Positions 11,610 through 22,630 of a DNA stretch of 64,000 nucleotides are shown piece after piece (the stretch's first letter is position 1; the number at the start of each line of letters is the position of its first letter). Under the pieces are notes generated by a model. It was not told where the DNA came from. It worked only from the letters and a program-made list of their open reading frames with translations, and did not search any database. Source of the DNA: Phialophora verrucosa (Eukaryota; Ascomycota; Eurotiomycetes; Chaetothyriales; Herpotrichiellaceae); assembly GCA_002099365.1 (NCBI GenBank), contig MSED01000005.1, positions 1,550,001 to 1,614,000 of the forward strand, written 5' to 3'. The position numbers were made by a program, and so were the translations under genes.

Positions 11610-12185
11610 ATGGCGCCACAAGGAGTTGTATTCCCCGTCGAAGGAGGGTGTGATTGTGGAGAGGTCCGCTACTCTATGGCAACAGAGCCCATGATTGTCC
11701 ATTGCTGTCAGTGAGTTTTAGAAAACGCCACCAGGCTCATCGCCTTCCTGCTGAAACAACGCAGCTGCCGATGGTGCCAGCGGGAGACTGGAGCTTCCTT
11801 CGCACTCCACGCTATGATTGAGACGGAGAGGTTGAAACTGCTCAAGGGCGAGCCAGAATGGAATACGGTGCCGAGTGCAGGGGGCGCCGGTCAACGTATC
11901 GCACGGTGCCCTGCATGCAAGGTGGCTGTTTGGAGTATCTACAATAACATTGAGAACGAATCCGGTGTCAGAGATCGTATCCGCATCGTTGATGTTGGTA
12001 CATTGGACAACCCGGACCCCTTCCCGCCTGATGCCCACGTTTGGATTTCCACTAAGCAGCCCTGGATTATCCTTTCGGACAAGACTCCCGCCTTCCAAGA
12101 CGCCGACTACGTCGATGAAGAGGTGTGGTCAAAGGAGGGCTTGGAGCGGAGACGAAAGACAGCAGTGTTTGACGATGCCAAATAG
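11610..12185 (+). CDS. GFA/CENP-V-fold zinc protein
   Basis: Small protein of the glutathione-dependent formaldehyde-activating (GFA) fold family, whose members bind zinc through cysteine clusters. Exons 11610-11710 and 11765-12185 (54-bp intron) give 173 residues, normal for the family. The zinc-binding cysteines are present: GGCDCGEVRY near the N-terminus, CCHCRWCQRETGASF spanning the splice junction, and CPACKVAVWS in the middle. The C-terminal part, with AHVWISTKQPWI and PAF, is also typical. That the CHCRWC motif forms exactly across the junction supports the splice model. The substrate is unknown; most fungal members have no measured activity, and the family name should not be read as proof of formaldehyde chemistry. 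Confidence 0.88.
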
Positions 12186-13121
12186 AATGCGTAGAGGTTG
12201 GCGCTTGGTTGAGATATCCGGCCGAGACCTCGCCAATCTCGATTGCGGGATGATGGTTAGCTGTTGCATACCTGGGAGGCTTCATGCTGAGATGCAGCTG
12301 TGATTGAGAACGCCTCCGTCGGTATTGAAACCCGCTCGGGATTATAGTTTCAGTCGCAGACTAGGAGGCGATGTCAAGTATGGACCTAAGAAGAAGCCAG
12401 ATATCTTGGCCCGACCACTTCTGTCAGATCCAAGAGGATCGTGACCGTCTTGCTTCATGTCAGAAGTTGATGCGCTGGCAGCAATTCTCCAGTTTGGTCC
12501 ATGGCTGGGCCTGCCGCCTGCCGCATGCGGCATAGCGCGTGCTTGGGGGGCCTCAGCCTTGGGGACCATGCCAGCTGAAGCAAATGCGGCTGAGAGGGTA
12601 TTGTATTGTCAACCCTGTAGCGTCTCGCACCCTCGAAACTTCTGTCTGCAGCCAATACTGTAGGAATTTGGATCTCCGGTCGGCGTCGCCATCTGGCCGC
12701 AGCCGAGGCCGGTGCACCTTGGACGGAGCGTACAATGTTTCGGCCTCCAGCACCTGTTGCCGTCAAGATCAGAGGCAGCGCATGCAGAGGAGCCACCCCC
12801 CCCCCCCCCTCGGAAGCAGAAAGGTGCAGACCTCGAAGGACTGTCCCGCGCACACACATTGCATGGCTACTCGGGCGACGAGGTAACTCTGACAGAATGA
12901 ATTGGCGAATTCTTTCAAAAACAAGTACGTACGTAGCGCGTAAGCCGCTGTAAGGCATGTTCGGCGCCAGAACCTAACCTCCCAGCACCGACATTCTAGC
13001 TGTCCTATTTTAACCGTCCTATTTTGATGTACTTCCATCCGCTTGTGGTATTCTGCAGCATCATGTACCTTGAGGCTCTCTTTCCGATTTCGGAGACAAC
13101 TTCTTCGAAGTCTTGCGCCCC
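12186..13121. other. Intergenic between convergent genes
   Basis: The region holds the 3' flank of the GFA-fold gene and of the protease/CorA gene. Long GC-rich open frames here share no features with known proteins. A run of 14 C is at 12796-12809. Confidence 0.5.
12796..12809. repeat. Homopolymer of 14 C
   Basis: An uninterrupted C run, directly visible. It is prone to length error in sequencing and to slippage in vivo. It lies outside any supported gene. Confidence 0.9.
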
Positions 13122-16100
13122 TCAAGGCCACTGTGCTTTCTCGACGTCATCAGACAAGCGCCTTCTCCAAGAGACCGAACGATGGGCGACTCTGTGGACC
13201 CAGTCCCTCCCTTGGTAGAGAATCCCCATGTTATCGGTGAAGACAAGATTGACGGCAAACCCCAGGAGCGAGAATACCAGTATTAGCACAAAAAAAGAGG
13301 TCAAACTGGGTGTGAGAAAGGGAAGGGCACTCTCCGGCATCGACAAGATGCTGGTCGTGAATATAAGAGGCGTCAGATAAATCTACCGCGTCCGCAGCAG
13401 TCAGCAATCCAAGTCTTGACAACCGGCAAAGCCTCACCACTTACACACACAATCAAAGAGAAATTTCTGTGGTGATGTAGTTCTCCCCTAGGCTTGATAG
13501 CCTCGTGATTCAGTTGCGTCTTGTGCTACATAACATTAGCATTGTTTTCCGTAGGTATGTTGATACCACATCGAGGTGCTGGGGACTTCAGAACTTACCA
13601 TCCGGTAAAGGTGCACGCAGCGACTCAGCATCTGATCCAACATGCGTTTCCACACCACGAGCTCGTCGAAGGTTGCCTCAATAGCACAAAGACGCTCATG
13701 GCAAGATTCGGTTTCGGCGAAGACACCGGCGTGTCTGTGTTGGAAAGAACCATGTGCATCGATCATTTCGTCAAGTGAGCCACTGAGCCGTGTCATGAGA
13801 TGCATCATTTTAAGACTGCGATCAACCTCTTGTGATGCTGATTCGCTTGGGGCATACTGCGCTTCTCTCGTTCGGATGGGGGTCGTTTTGAGGAGCTGCT
13901 AGGTTCGTCAGTTGGTCCATGACGGAATGTCAGAACAAGTTATGCGTCGGCTGCCAACTGCCGTTTCCTAGCATGCTTGGATTGCAAGGGACGGGATGCT
14001 GCTCCATGTTATACGAGGGGAACACTGACCGATCTCTTCTCATAGTGGTAAAAACTTTGCTCTAGGTTCATCACCACTCTACCCCACTCGCGCTTCACTT
14101 GACCAAGTCGAGTTGCCAAAACAGCGAGGAAGTATTCTCTTGGGTCGCAGATGGGATCGTCTGCGTCGAGCTTGCCGCGAGTCAGCGGATCCGGGGTCCT
14201 GTCATACACGCTTGTCCCGGCCCTGTGATAGTCAAGAACCCGCTCCCGGGTGCTGTCTTCGCCGTCGAAGTAAGTGTCCGTAAAGCAATAGGCTGTCCAT
14301 CTCCAACCGTCTAGCCCTGTGATCACGCAGGAGATTGTCGCCGAATGAAGAAATGAGGTGCGCGCCGTATCAGAACTATGCAGGAACGAGATGTCTTGAG
14401 AAATCCTCAGAGTGTTGCCGACCTCGTCCCGTCGGTGGTCCTCGCTGTGGGTAGTTCTCCAGGCAAGGAAAGGTAGGTGGAAGGCGAACTCAAATGAAGC
14501 CAGCCCCTTTGACTGGCAGAACATACATCGTCAGCTTCAGCCTTTGACGTTGACTTAGAGCACTGACCGGCAACGATACGCCTAAATACGTATTGGGCCT
14601 TAGATGCCTATACAAGGCATTGCGAAGTGACGGAACTTGGTCTCGAGACGCAGTAGCCATTAGGGCATACATGCTCCGTGAATCAAGGTCAGTAATAAAT
14701 CTGCAACTGAGTCAGCTCTACGAGTTGATGGATCGCTTTGCCCGTGGAGACAAAGAAGAGGACAGGAACTCACATCAGTCGTCGTACCCCGTCAGGGATT
14801 CTAGCTTGACCTCGATCGGCCGCACGATCGACGGACTTCGTTGCCCAATATTGTTAGTATTCTTAGCTTCAAACTCGTAGACGCGTAGCTTACTGGCTGT
14901 CTCAAGGCCTCGTAGAGCTCGGTCGCTGTCAATGGATTCCTGTGAATCCGTGCCTGCTGTTGCCCATTTGCGGAACATCGCTCATCTACCCAAGCTACAC
15001 ATGGCGACTCGGTTTCTTCGGAGGCTGGAAAACTCGCGCTCTTACAGAAACGTTTGACCGTCTCGGCGCCGGGACTAAAGTCATCGCAATCTTCATGATC
15101 TTGCATGAAAATTGTGACCATGTCGGAAGTCTCATCAAGTTCTCTCATTCGCTCAACGTAGGCGACGTTATCAGCTGGTAGATTCACGTCGCGTGGTGTA
15201 ATGACTTCGGAGAGCCAGGAAGCCGCAAGGCTGCCGGCACTGGACTTAGGTGGAGTCTGACGGGCAGGTGGATGTTCCGGGAAAGTGCGCCGTCCATCGT
15301 ATCTGGTTCCCAAATGCTGTGAATATTGTAGATTTTTTTTTGATACCCCAGATGATGTTCTGGTTGGCACTCGGCCCGGCTTGAGCCCCGTGAAATCGCA
15401 ACCTTTGGTTGGGACTTGAGGCGGTGCCCATGAAGTTTTAGCGGTAGCTCGACAATTTATATGACCCTGCCGGCTCAGCTGTGCGTGCGCTGTGCTCGTC
15501 GCGGAGCATATTGGTCCGGGGCAGTCCTGGCCCGAGGAGGTCTGCGCCAAATCATCAACCACAGTCTCGTCCTCACGCACAGTCAATGCTTCCAGCGTGA
15601 GATCAGCCTCCCTCATGGGGCCAGGGCCTAGAAGTTTCTTTGCGTGGCTGAAGACATCCCGCGCTGGGACAATGTGTGCAATTCCCTGACTTTCTGAACC
15701 TGCGACGATGTGGCCGTACAGGCCACCAGTCTCGGAGTCTAAAACCCAGCTACCACAGTCGCCTTCCACAAGAGGACCATCGAACTGGGCAGTGTAGACC
15801 TCCTGGAATGAACCACTGTTGGGCAACTTAGTGAAAGAAGGTGTCCCATCTAAAGTACCAGTCATCAGGCTGCCGGAAGCAGTAAGGCTGATGACCTCTG
15901 CGTTGTCATTTGGATCACACTCAATAATGTGCGTTCGTCGTAAGGTCATACCAGCGGATCGGATGTGGTCCAGTAACGGCGCGGAGTCTTCGGCTTGCAG
16001 AAGTGCGTAATCGAGCTCAGTATTGCGGATGATCTTTGCGTCTGCTGGAAAGCTGAAGGAGGATCCAGCGTCGCCTCTGTAGGGCACTTGATGAAGTGTT

Positions 16101-17010
16101 TTACTCTCAGTGGCACTCTTCTGGCTCACGGGCGGATGTTGTGGTTCTGCGGTACGAGAAGGGCAGTCGGCCTGCCCTTCAGGCTGGATAGTGGAAACGC
16201 CCAAGTCCTGTATGAAGGTCGCGATTAGCAAATCAGTAATCGTGGCAACATTTTCGAATGCTTATTTACCGAAGACGCATGCGGCCTATATGCAGGGCGG
16301 TCTGGCTGCCAGTCAAGGTCTATCTCATGATCATCCTCGATTGTGGGTGACTCTTTCAGTTGGACGGAACGATTTGAGTCAAGCACATGGTCCGCTGTGA
16401 ATATGCTGACGCTATCACCATGTCTGACGATGCCACCGAACGTGGCCAGGCGCTTGGAAGATTTGCCGCCTTGTCGAGTAGTATTGATGAGTCTGTTTCC
16501 GGACAGCTGAGTACTCATCTCAGCTTCTTCAGCTTCAGATTTCGGCAGACCCTGCAGATATCGGTGGCTCTCTGCAACGAACGCCAATGGCTTGAGTTGA
16601 TCCAGATCCAAGGGCGTTCGGGCGTCCCCAGTCTCGATCCCGGGGTACTCGTCTAGAATCCCACTACGAAGGATGGCCTTTCGAGCGCGCTTTCGTTCAC
16701 CGCGGTCCTCGGAGCAGAACAAGATGACTGGATGAGAATCTTGTGGTGTTCTCCCAGTCATATACACCGACAAAGTTATCCTACCAGAGTTTCGCGGTTC
16801 GTCACAATTTTTGTGGAGGTAATCGACAATTCTTCGGCCGAGTATCTTGAAGGTTTCGCGAGCTGGTCCTTTGGCCCTCCAAAAACTGATTCTTCCACGC
16901 AATTTGAAGGTTGATTTGAGGAATTCACCTGTGGATTCGGTCGGATGAGGCCAATGGCGCTGTTGCTTTCCTGGAAGCGCCGGTGATATGAGACGAGCCG
17001 CTCCGTTCAT
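13122..17010 (-). CDS. Trypsin-fold (Cys) protease domain fused to fungal CorA-like membrane domain
   Basis: Hand-spliced model of eight exons: 16270-17010, 14894-16207, 14774-14835, 14568-14700, 14030-14512, 13599-13898, 13445-13525, 13122-13382, coding 1124 residues in one frame. Residues about 80-135 (SVYMTGRTPQDSHPVILFCS, GILDEYPGIETG) form a conserved fungal preamble. About 185-435 is a chymotrypsin-like fold with a possible triad: His208 in FTADHVL, Asp313 in LDYALL, Cys398 in GDCGSW, followed by GGLYGHIVAG. After a variable linker comes a family resembling fungal CorA-like proteins: RRLIFITDLD, ALMATASRDQVPSLRNALYRHL, AYCFTDTYFDGE, DPREYFLAVLATRLGQVKREW, then PLIFTTSILSM and a hydrophobic helix near the C-terminus. 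The canonical CorA GMN is replaced by SMPE. Several donors are GTCAGT, so small exon edges may shift. It could be two genes if a stop or start was missed in the linker, but the frame is continuous there. Confidence 0.7.
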
Positions 17011-17524
17011 TGCATCTCAAACTCATAGCCAGACAAGAGTTAGCGACACTTCACGGCAAACTTTCACAGAACATCTGTAAGATGCAGAGCAACGCATGGC
17101 AGTTCATGTAAGATGGTCAGAGAGGTAGAAGCTTGCACAAAGGAAAGAAGTTGGAGTCTGCGAAGATGCCGTGAACTTCAAGAATCCCTGCTGTGTAAGG
17201 CGTCAAAGGTGTCGGGCACCAATACGAAGCCAACAGCCAATACTTCTACAGCTCGATTGCCCGGCCATTTGGTATACGCACGACTAGGATGGTTGTATCG
17301 ACTTACCGGTTAGGAAGCCACCTGCTGACTTGTCTCCCCTTTGCATGCATGGAAGGCTGTGCTGGACAGCGCCCAGCTCGTTGAAGATGCCTCAAAATGC
17401 GCTCCGTCCCGTGAGCACAGGGTTCGACAACTATATCAGAATGACTACACCCCGTTGGTCCCGAGTTTCACCCCCGAATGAGCATTTGCCTGGAGTGTAG
17501 CTGCGAGGAGAGAACCAGATCAGC
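17011..17524. promoter_or_regulatory. Divergent promoter region
   Basis: 514 bp separate the start of the protease/CorA gene (minus) from the start of the one-helix membrane protein gene (plus). Both promoters must lie here. No recognised operator was identified. Confidence 0.55.
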
Positions 17525-18660
17525 ATGGATTGCTTGACGGAGGGATTGTACAAACTGCCAACAACCCGTTCTGAAATTGAAACTGTTCTTTGCAAGCTAT
17601 GGCACGTCGTGAACACGACGGAATTTGGCAAGGCCGAAGTCGATGTAAAGGCCTACATGGCTTATTATCGCAAAGAGTGCAGACACGCACTGCATGACGG
17701 CGGTCAACACGTGTCTGCCAGATCTCACCGTGACGTTGTCGAAATTGCAGAGTTCATACACCTTGGAATGTCAAGAGAGGAGATCATGGGCCGACTGAGT
17801 TCACAGCGAAGGGATTTGAATAAGGGGACGGACGACGAATTCATGGCGCAGTTGAATGGCGTGGTGGACCTCGCAGCGCGGCTCGTGTCTATGATGATGG
17901 GAATTGGGAGCTTGCCGTACGGGTCGTCCGGTTGTCGATACCTCGATTGGAGCAGTGGCTCGTTGAATGACTTTGTGCATACACAATTCGACGCTCGTTG
18001 GAAGCTCAATGAAGATGTCAAATTGGAGCCGTCATTCGATGCGCTGAACATGCAGCGCATTGCTGGGTTCACCATCGACTGGACTGATAATTTGGCGGAT
18101 CATCTTCGCCTGGTGGACGGGGTCAAGCGAGTCGCCATATTTCACCATGCTTCCTTCCTGAAATACCATCAAAACAGGTATGCCGAAGGCTGGACAATGC
18201 TGTTACGAGGCGCCGTGCTGACTTAGCCAGCGGACTGTTTCCCGCGGGATTCGTAAGAGAGACGTTGTCTACCCTTGCCCTGCTCTTTCCACAATCCGAC
18301 CAACAAATTGCAAAATGGTGCCGCAGGGTTTCTTCCTCGCTGGATATTGATAACCAGGTTGTCAAATGCGGTCAACTGAGGGCGGCCGACCGGGACATTA
18401 ACAAATTTAGTTACTGGCGCGATCGACTCACGATTCTTAAGGAAACGTTCGACGAGTCTCGCCCTGGAACTTTGACCCAGTGGTGGTACGATCGACGCAA
18501 GGGCGAACAGTGGTATCCGTTTTGGATCGCTGTGCTGGCTCTGTCTCTGACGATCTTCTTTGGTATGGTGCAGTGCATCGAAGGAGCCATCCAGCTGTAC
18601 ATGTCATACCGTCAGACGGAAGCAAACTCGGCTGGCACAATCATCAACGGCAGTAATTGA
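17525..18660 (+). CDS. Uncharacterised fungal protein with one C-terminal membrane helix
   Basis: Exons 17525-18177 and 18231-18660 (53-bp intron) encode 360 residues. It belongs to a widespread but unnamed fungal family that I recognise by its C-terminal block: SGLFPAGFVRETL just after the splice junction, FSYWRDRLTILKETFDESRP, TLTQWWYDRR, then a hydrophobic helix at about 315-337 (FWIAVLALSLTIFFGMVQC) and a short polar tail. The N-terminal part is mostly helical, with no catalytic motif. There is no signal peptide, so tail anchoring with the bulk in the cytosol is likely. Its neighbour across a divergent promoter is the protease/CorA membrane protein. Function is unknown; a role in self-recognition or stress would be speculation. 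Confidence 0.8.
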
Positions 18661-19436
18661 GAGGAGTTGTTACGGTGGGCTATTTCCAGCGTCGTGGCCT
18701 TTGCAGCAAAATTCAACGGATGGCAGCGAGAGCCTTCCTAACGTCCGCATTCATGATGCATGATTAGTTCGTGTTGAAGGCCTAACGGTCAACTGCAGGA
18801 CGAAGCCTGCCTTCTGTGAGGCTGTGCATGCTACAGCTGGCTAGCATACTTCAGGGCGTTCGCAGTAACCAGTGAGCAACTAGGAAGTTGTCCAGGCTCG
18901 GAACTGTTGGACAAGCACTGCCCGATGTGCTGGCGTGGCTGAGGGCAAAGACGGACCTGCGTGTTGAGCTGGCGCACCTGGATAGCTTTCGACTCTGGTA
19001 AAGCCGACGCAGACTGATGACATGAAGAAGCAATGGCCAGGAAGGTGAGACGATTGCACGGTTGTGCTGCGCGTGTGGAAGTCGAAGCAAGGTCCAGACT
19101 GAGATCGAGAAATGAACACCGCCAAAACGCGCTAGCTACATATGGATTAGATCCAGAATGACGTCTGTGTGTAGCGGCTTAAAGCAGCCGGAGAACCTCC
19201 TGTCGATGGCTGGCCAGCAGTCTCGCTTCCAAGACGCGTTCCACGCAAAGAAACATACCTGTACTATCAACTATCAACATTATCGCAAGCTACCGTCGGC
19301 GCTTCATATTTGCATCCCTGAGCCGATCAAGTTGTCCAGATCGCCCATTGGTCCTGACCGGTCTCCCAGGTTAAAATTCTACATCCTAAACCACTTTTAA
19401 TTGCGCCGCCGGCGCGTCCTCAACTTCACGGCAGCC
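18661..19436. other. Intergenic, promoter of the Tho1-like gene
   Basis: No supported open frame. Short AT-richer patches lie just upstream of the ATG at 19437. Confidence 0.5.
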
Positions 19437-20330
19437 ATGGTCGATTACTCTAAGAAAACGGTAGCCGAGCTCACAGAGATTCTGAAGTCGCGAAGTCTAC
19501 CGCACTCGGGAAAGAAGGCGGATCTCATCGCAAGATTGAATGAAGCAGATAAAGCAGCACAAGAGAATGGTACGTTATGACACACAAAATCTCCCTCAAT
19601 CACTCTGCGCTGGTTAAATCAGAATAATGTAGCGCTGACTCGTGCCTCTTTAGAAGCTGAGAAAGCTCCCCCTGCAGAGTCCACCAGCGCGCCTCCCGCG
19701 CAGGAACCAGAACCCACATCGGAGCCGGCATCAAATTCTGCGCCTGACAAACCCGTACCTATAGAATCCGCACCTGCAGCTACAGCGCCCACGACTGCCG
19801 AAGAGCCCGCCGACTCCCCTTCTGCGAATACCGATACTGCACTCGCGAACTCGGCCTCATACTCTTTAAATCTGCCGCACTCAGAGATGGACGCCGAGAT
19901 GGCCAAGCGCAAGGCCAGGGCTGAAAGATTCGGCGTAGGCGCTCCAGCCACAGACGGTGAGACGGGAGAGAGTGCTACCGATGCCGATGCACAGAAGGCC
20001 TTGGAGCGCGCGAGGCGCTTCGGCACAGGCCAGACAGCGATGGGCAAATTGGACGAAGCCCTGCCGGAGGAGCGCGAACGCGGCTCCAGAAAGCGAGGCA
20101 GAACTGAAGAAACCAGTGCTATGGATGATCCAGCTTTGAGGAGAAGCTTTGGCGGCCGAGGCGGCCGTGGTCGCGGTGGCCGCTTTCGTGGACGGGGTGG
20201 GCGAGACAATTCACGGCGCAGAACAGGCGAGAAGCCTACCGGAGTCAGCAAGCAGTCCAGCGCTTTCTCGTCGGAATCGGATCGCATAGCCGCCGAGGCA
20301 AGGAAAAAGAAGTTTGCTTCTGCATCTTGA
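19437..20330 (+). CDS. THO1: SAP-domain RNA-binding protein, Tho1/SARNP-like
   Basis: Nuclear protein expected to act in co-transcriptional mRNP assembly and export, as yeast Tho1 and animal SARNP/CIP29 do. Exons 19437-19569 and 19654-20330 (84-bp intron) give 269 residues. The SAP motif is at 1-40 (YSKKTVAELTEILKSRSLP, GKKADLIARL). A Pro/Ala/Glu-rich linker follows. Next come two repeats typical of this family, AKRKARAERFGVG and LERARRFGTG. Near the C-terminus is an Arg/Gly-rich box (GGRGGRGRGG, FRGRGGRDN) that probably binds RNA and may be arginine-methylated. The tail AAEARKKKFASAS is also conserved in character. The antisense open frame of 243 codons over this gene is a shadow. Confidence 0.88.
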
Positions 20331-22206
20331 AATTCAATTCCAGCCAGCATTGTGTTGCGGCTTCACCTCCTGGGAACCGGCGGATTTGGTGTCCTTTACG
20401 TGTTGAGAGTGTTCTGCATGAGAGCTCCTTGACACATGTACTCATAGAGTGGCAAGGAAAAGCAAGGCAAGGTGTTGTCACGTTGTTTGATTGTCTTTTC
20501 TACGGGCTTTTGGTGGAGGTAGCCCTCGAGGCGCCGGCCCTGTGTTACACCCATCTTCATGAAAATGAATGGTCCCGATATTATGCGCACCGAAAATGAA
20601 TGAAGCATCTGACCCGCTATGAGCTAGCGGTTGAGAACCAACACCATGCGGAGCAAGTTTACGATGCGGTAGTCTGTTTCGAGCCTTCTCACTGTGCCGT
20701 GCTTCTGCGTGACATAGGAGACCGTCGTCTGAGGGCCACAATGTCCTGAGCATTAAGATGTGCTCAGTCCGCACTTGTAGGGATGCTAGAGACGTGCCGT
20801 TGCATGCTCGGCCCCCTTTCACTGTTCCGGTCTGTGGACGCCGCCAGGGTCAGCCATCATTATGCGCGCTCCACCGTCATGTGTCATTATCTCCTCTAGC
20901 TAGGCGCCCAGCATCGTAACAGGGGTCAAGAAATGGGTGTCGCCGAGACCACCTAGAGGCGTCCATGGGAGGGCACTGCAGTAAAGATTCAAACCTGGGA
21001 AGCACATCCAGTCCTCACTTCGGAAGACAAGAAATAGTTCATTGACTCAAAGGAGAAAACGTGGCCATATTCCCAAGACGGTATGATGGTGCGAGAACGT
21101 CGTTACGCAGAAGCTTCTACCTGGATACTAGACGTAGCGCAAGATGCAACTTGTAGGATCCCAACGCGCATGAAGAATGGTGGGAATCTCGTCGTGACCA
21201 AAATGTGAGATCTCAAGCTGAGGTCAGAGCGGCTGCGGCGCAACACAAACCGGCTTGCGCGATTCTCTCAACTCTCAATTCTCTCATTTCTTTCGTGATT
21301 GGTTCTCGCGACGTCTTATCTCGACGACGTTTTGTGCTCTCGACCTTGATGATGCCAACACCAAGCGGACCGCTGTGTTACGCGCACTATCATGTGTGAA
21401 AACTTCAGTTGCCAACGCTAGTAGCGGAGATAAATGCTCGATCTCAGGATGTGAAGTTTGCGGCGGTGTCATGCGTCCGAGTTGGACGCTGGATCTTGGT
21501 TTGCGGTCGGCAATCTGAGTTTCAATCCCGCGGAGAACATCAAGTGATATAAGGCTTCGAGAGAATGTTAGGTCCTTATCAGAGTCCCATGCAAGCAACA
21601 GCGAGAAGATATCGTAGGAACTGGCTGTCTGATAAGCCGGATCCACCAGTTGGACCAAGACGCACATGGTACAGATAAGCCTTGTCCAACCACGACCTCA
21701 CATTCTCGACCCCAGGCCTCGAGCATGGAGGCTCGTGTCAATCCTGCCTCAACATAGCTGACCTTTCTCGTTATCAGGCTCTCAAGTGTCAAGCTTCAAT
21801 CGGTAGACAACCGTTGACCCTGTCCCCGCCAATTGTGGCCAGCTATTCGCGTGCTGCGCGAAAAACACCAAAGCCACTATGTGATCTACAACCGCCGAGT
21901 TATCGCGTTCCTCGACGTTGGACTTTGCAGCGGCACGTCGATCCGACCATCAGCCTTGGAAGGCTCTTGAAGACATTGCAGGTAATGCTCGAATGTGCCA
22001 CCTTATTTCGTTTATAACTTCCTGAGTGCCTGGGTAGTGGCTCACCGGAAACCGAAAATGAACAAAATGAGAGGAATCTAGAACATCGGTGAGCTCGAGG
22101 ATAAGACAGCCTAAGATTGTCGAAGACTTCCGAGGCATACTAACGACGTGGGTTGACAGTGTGTGTACGCTCAGTTATTTGCATACACTTGACTTTATAC
22201 TCCAGG

Positions 22207-22214
22207 CCTCGGAG
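22207..22214 (-). promoter_or_regulatory. NirA-type nitrate-response site
   Basis: Read on the minus strand this is CTCCGAGG, an exact match to the Aspergillus NirA consensus CTCCGHGG. It is about 420 bp upstream of the nitrate transporter ATG. The match is seen; binding is inferred. Confidence 0.55.
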
Positions 22215-22268
22215 CTTCACTGGTCGACTGGGGATCTGGCGTCAAGAGGTGAGACCCATTTGGTGCCG

Positions 22269-22274
22269 TTATCA
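22269..22274 (-). promoter_or_regulatory. AreA/GATA-type site
   Basis: TGATAA on the minus strand fits HGATAR, the site of the general nitrogen regulator AreA/Nit2. It lies 55 bp downstream of the NirA-type site. Confidence 0.4.
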
Positions 22275-22380
22275 GCAAGCGTTTGGCCAAATCCAGAGGG
22301 TGGCTTACATGTCCAGGAGTGTGATTCGCCCGTTGTCTCTCGATCTCGTTGAGAGATCTGCCGCGGATTTGCTGCTTCAG

Positions 22381-22386
22381 CGATAG
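22381..22386 (+). promoter_or_regulatory. AreA/GATA-type site
   Basis: CGATAG fits HGATAR. Short motifs like this occur often by chance, so only the combination with the NirA-type site gives it weight. Confidence 0.3.
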
Positions 22387-22630
22387 AAAGTCTCGAAGCC
22401 AATCGATACTACATCCCCGGAGAAGCACAAGAACGTCATGTCGAGTATGGTGTTCTTGGAGTGAAGTCCCCCACGACACGCCAGGAGAATCCCCAGCAGT
22501 ATATGTACCTTCCAATGTCTTCTGGTGCAATGCTCACGTTAACCCATCCATCATTGATCTTGCTACCCCAGGGAGCAGCCTCAACAGCAACAACGATACC
22601 AGGTGGATACACAAAGGTTGAACCACCACG

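Larger units (their letters stand above)
20331..22630. other. Long intergenic region; right part is the nitrate transporter promoter
   Basis: 2.3 kb with no supported gene. Minus-strand open frames at 21284-21667, 21568-21792 and 22195-22530 are short, in different frames and have no domain that I can name. A degraded gene is possible but not demonstrated. The right 450 bp carry likely nitrogen-regulatory sites. Confidence 0.5.

Noticed and set aside
19619..20350. 243-codon antisense frame over the Tho1-like gene
   Set aside because: Shadow of the Ala/Arg/Gly-rich coding strand, where SAP and RGG motifs are clear.
21284..22530. Possible degraded gene, perhaps of heterokaryon-incompatibility type, on the minus strand
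   Set aside because: Fragments lie in different frames and none shows the signature blocks of a HET domain; I could not join them with splice sites.
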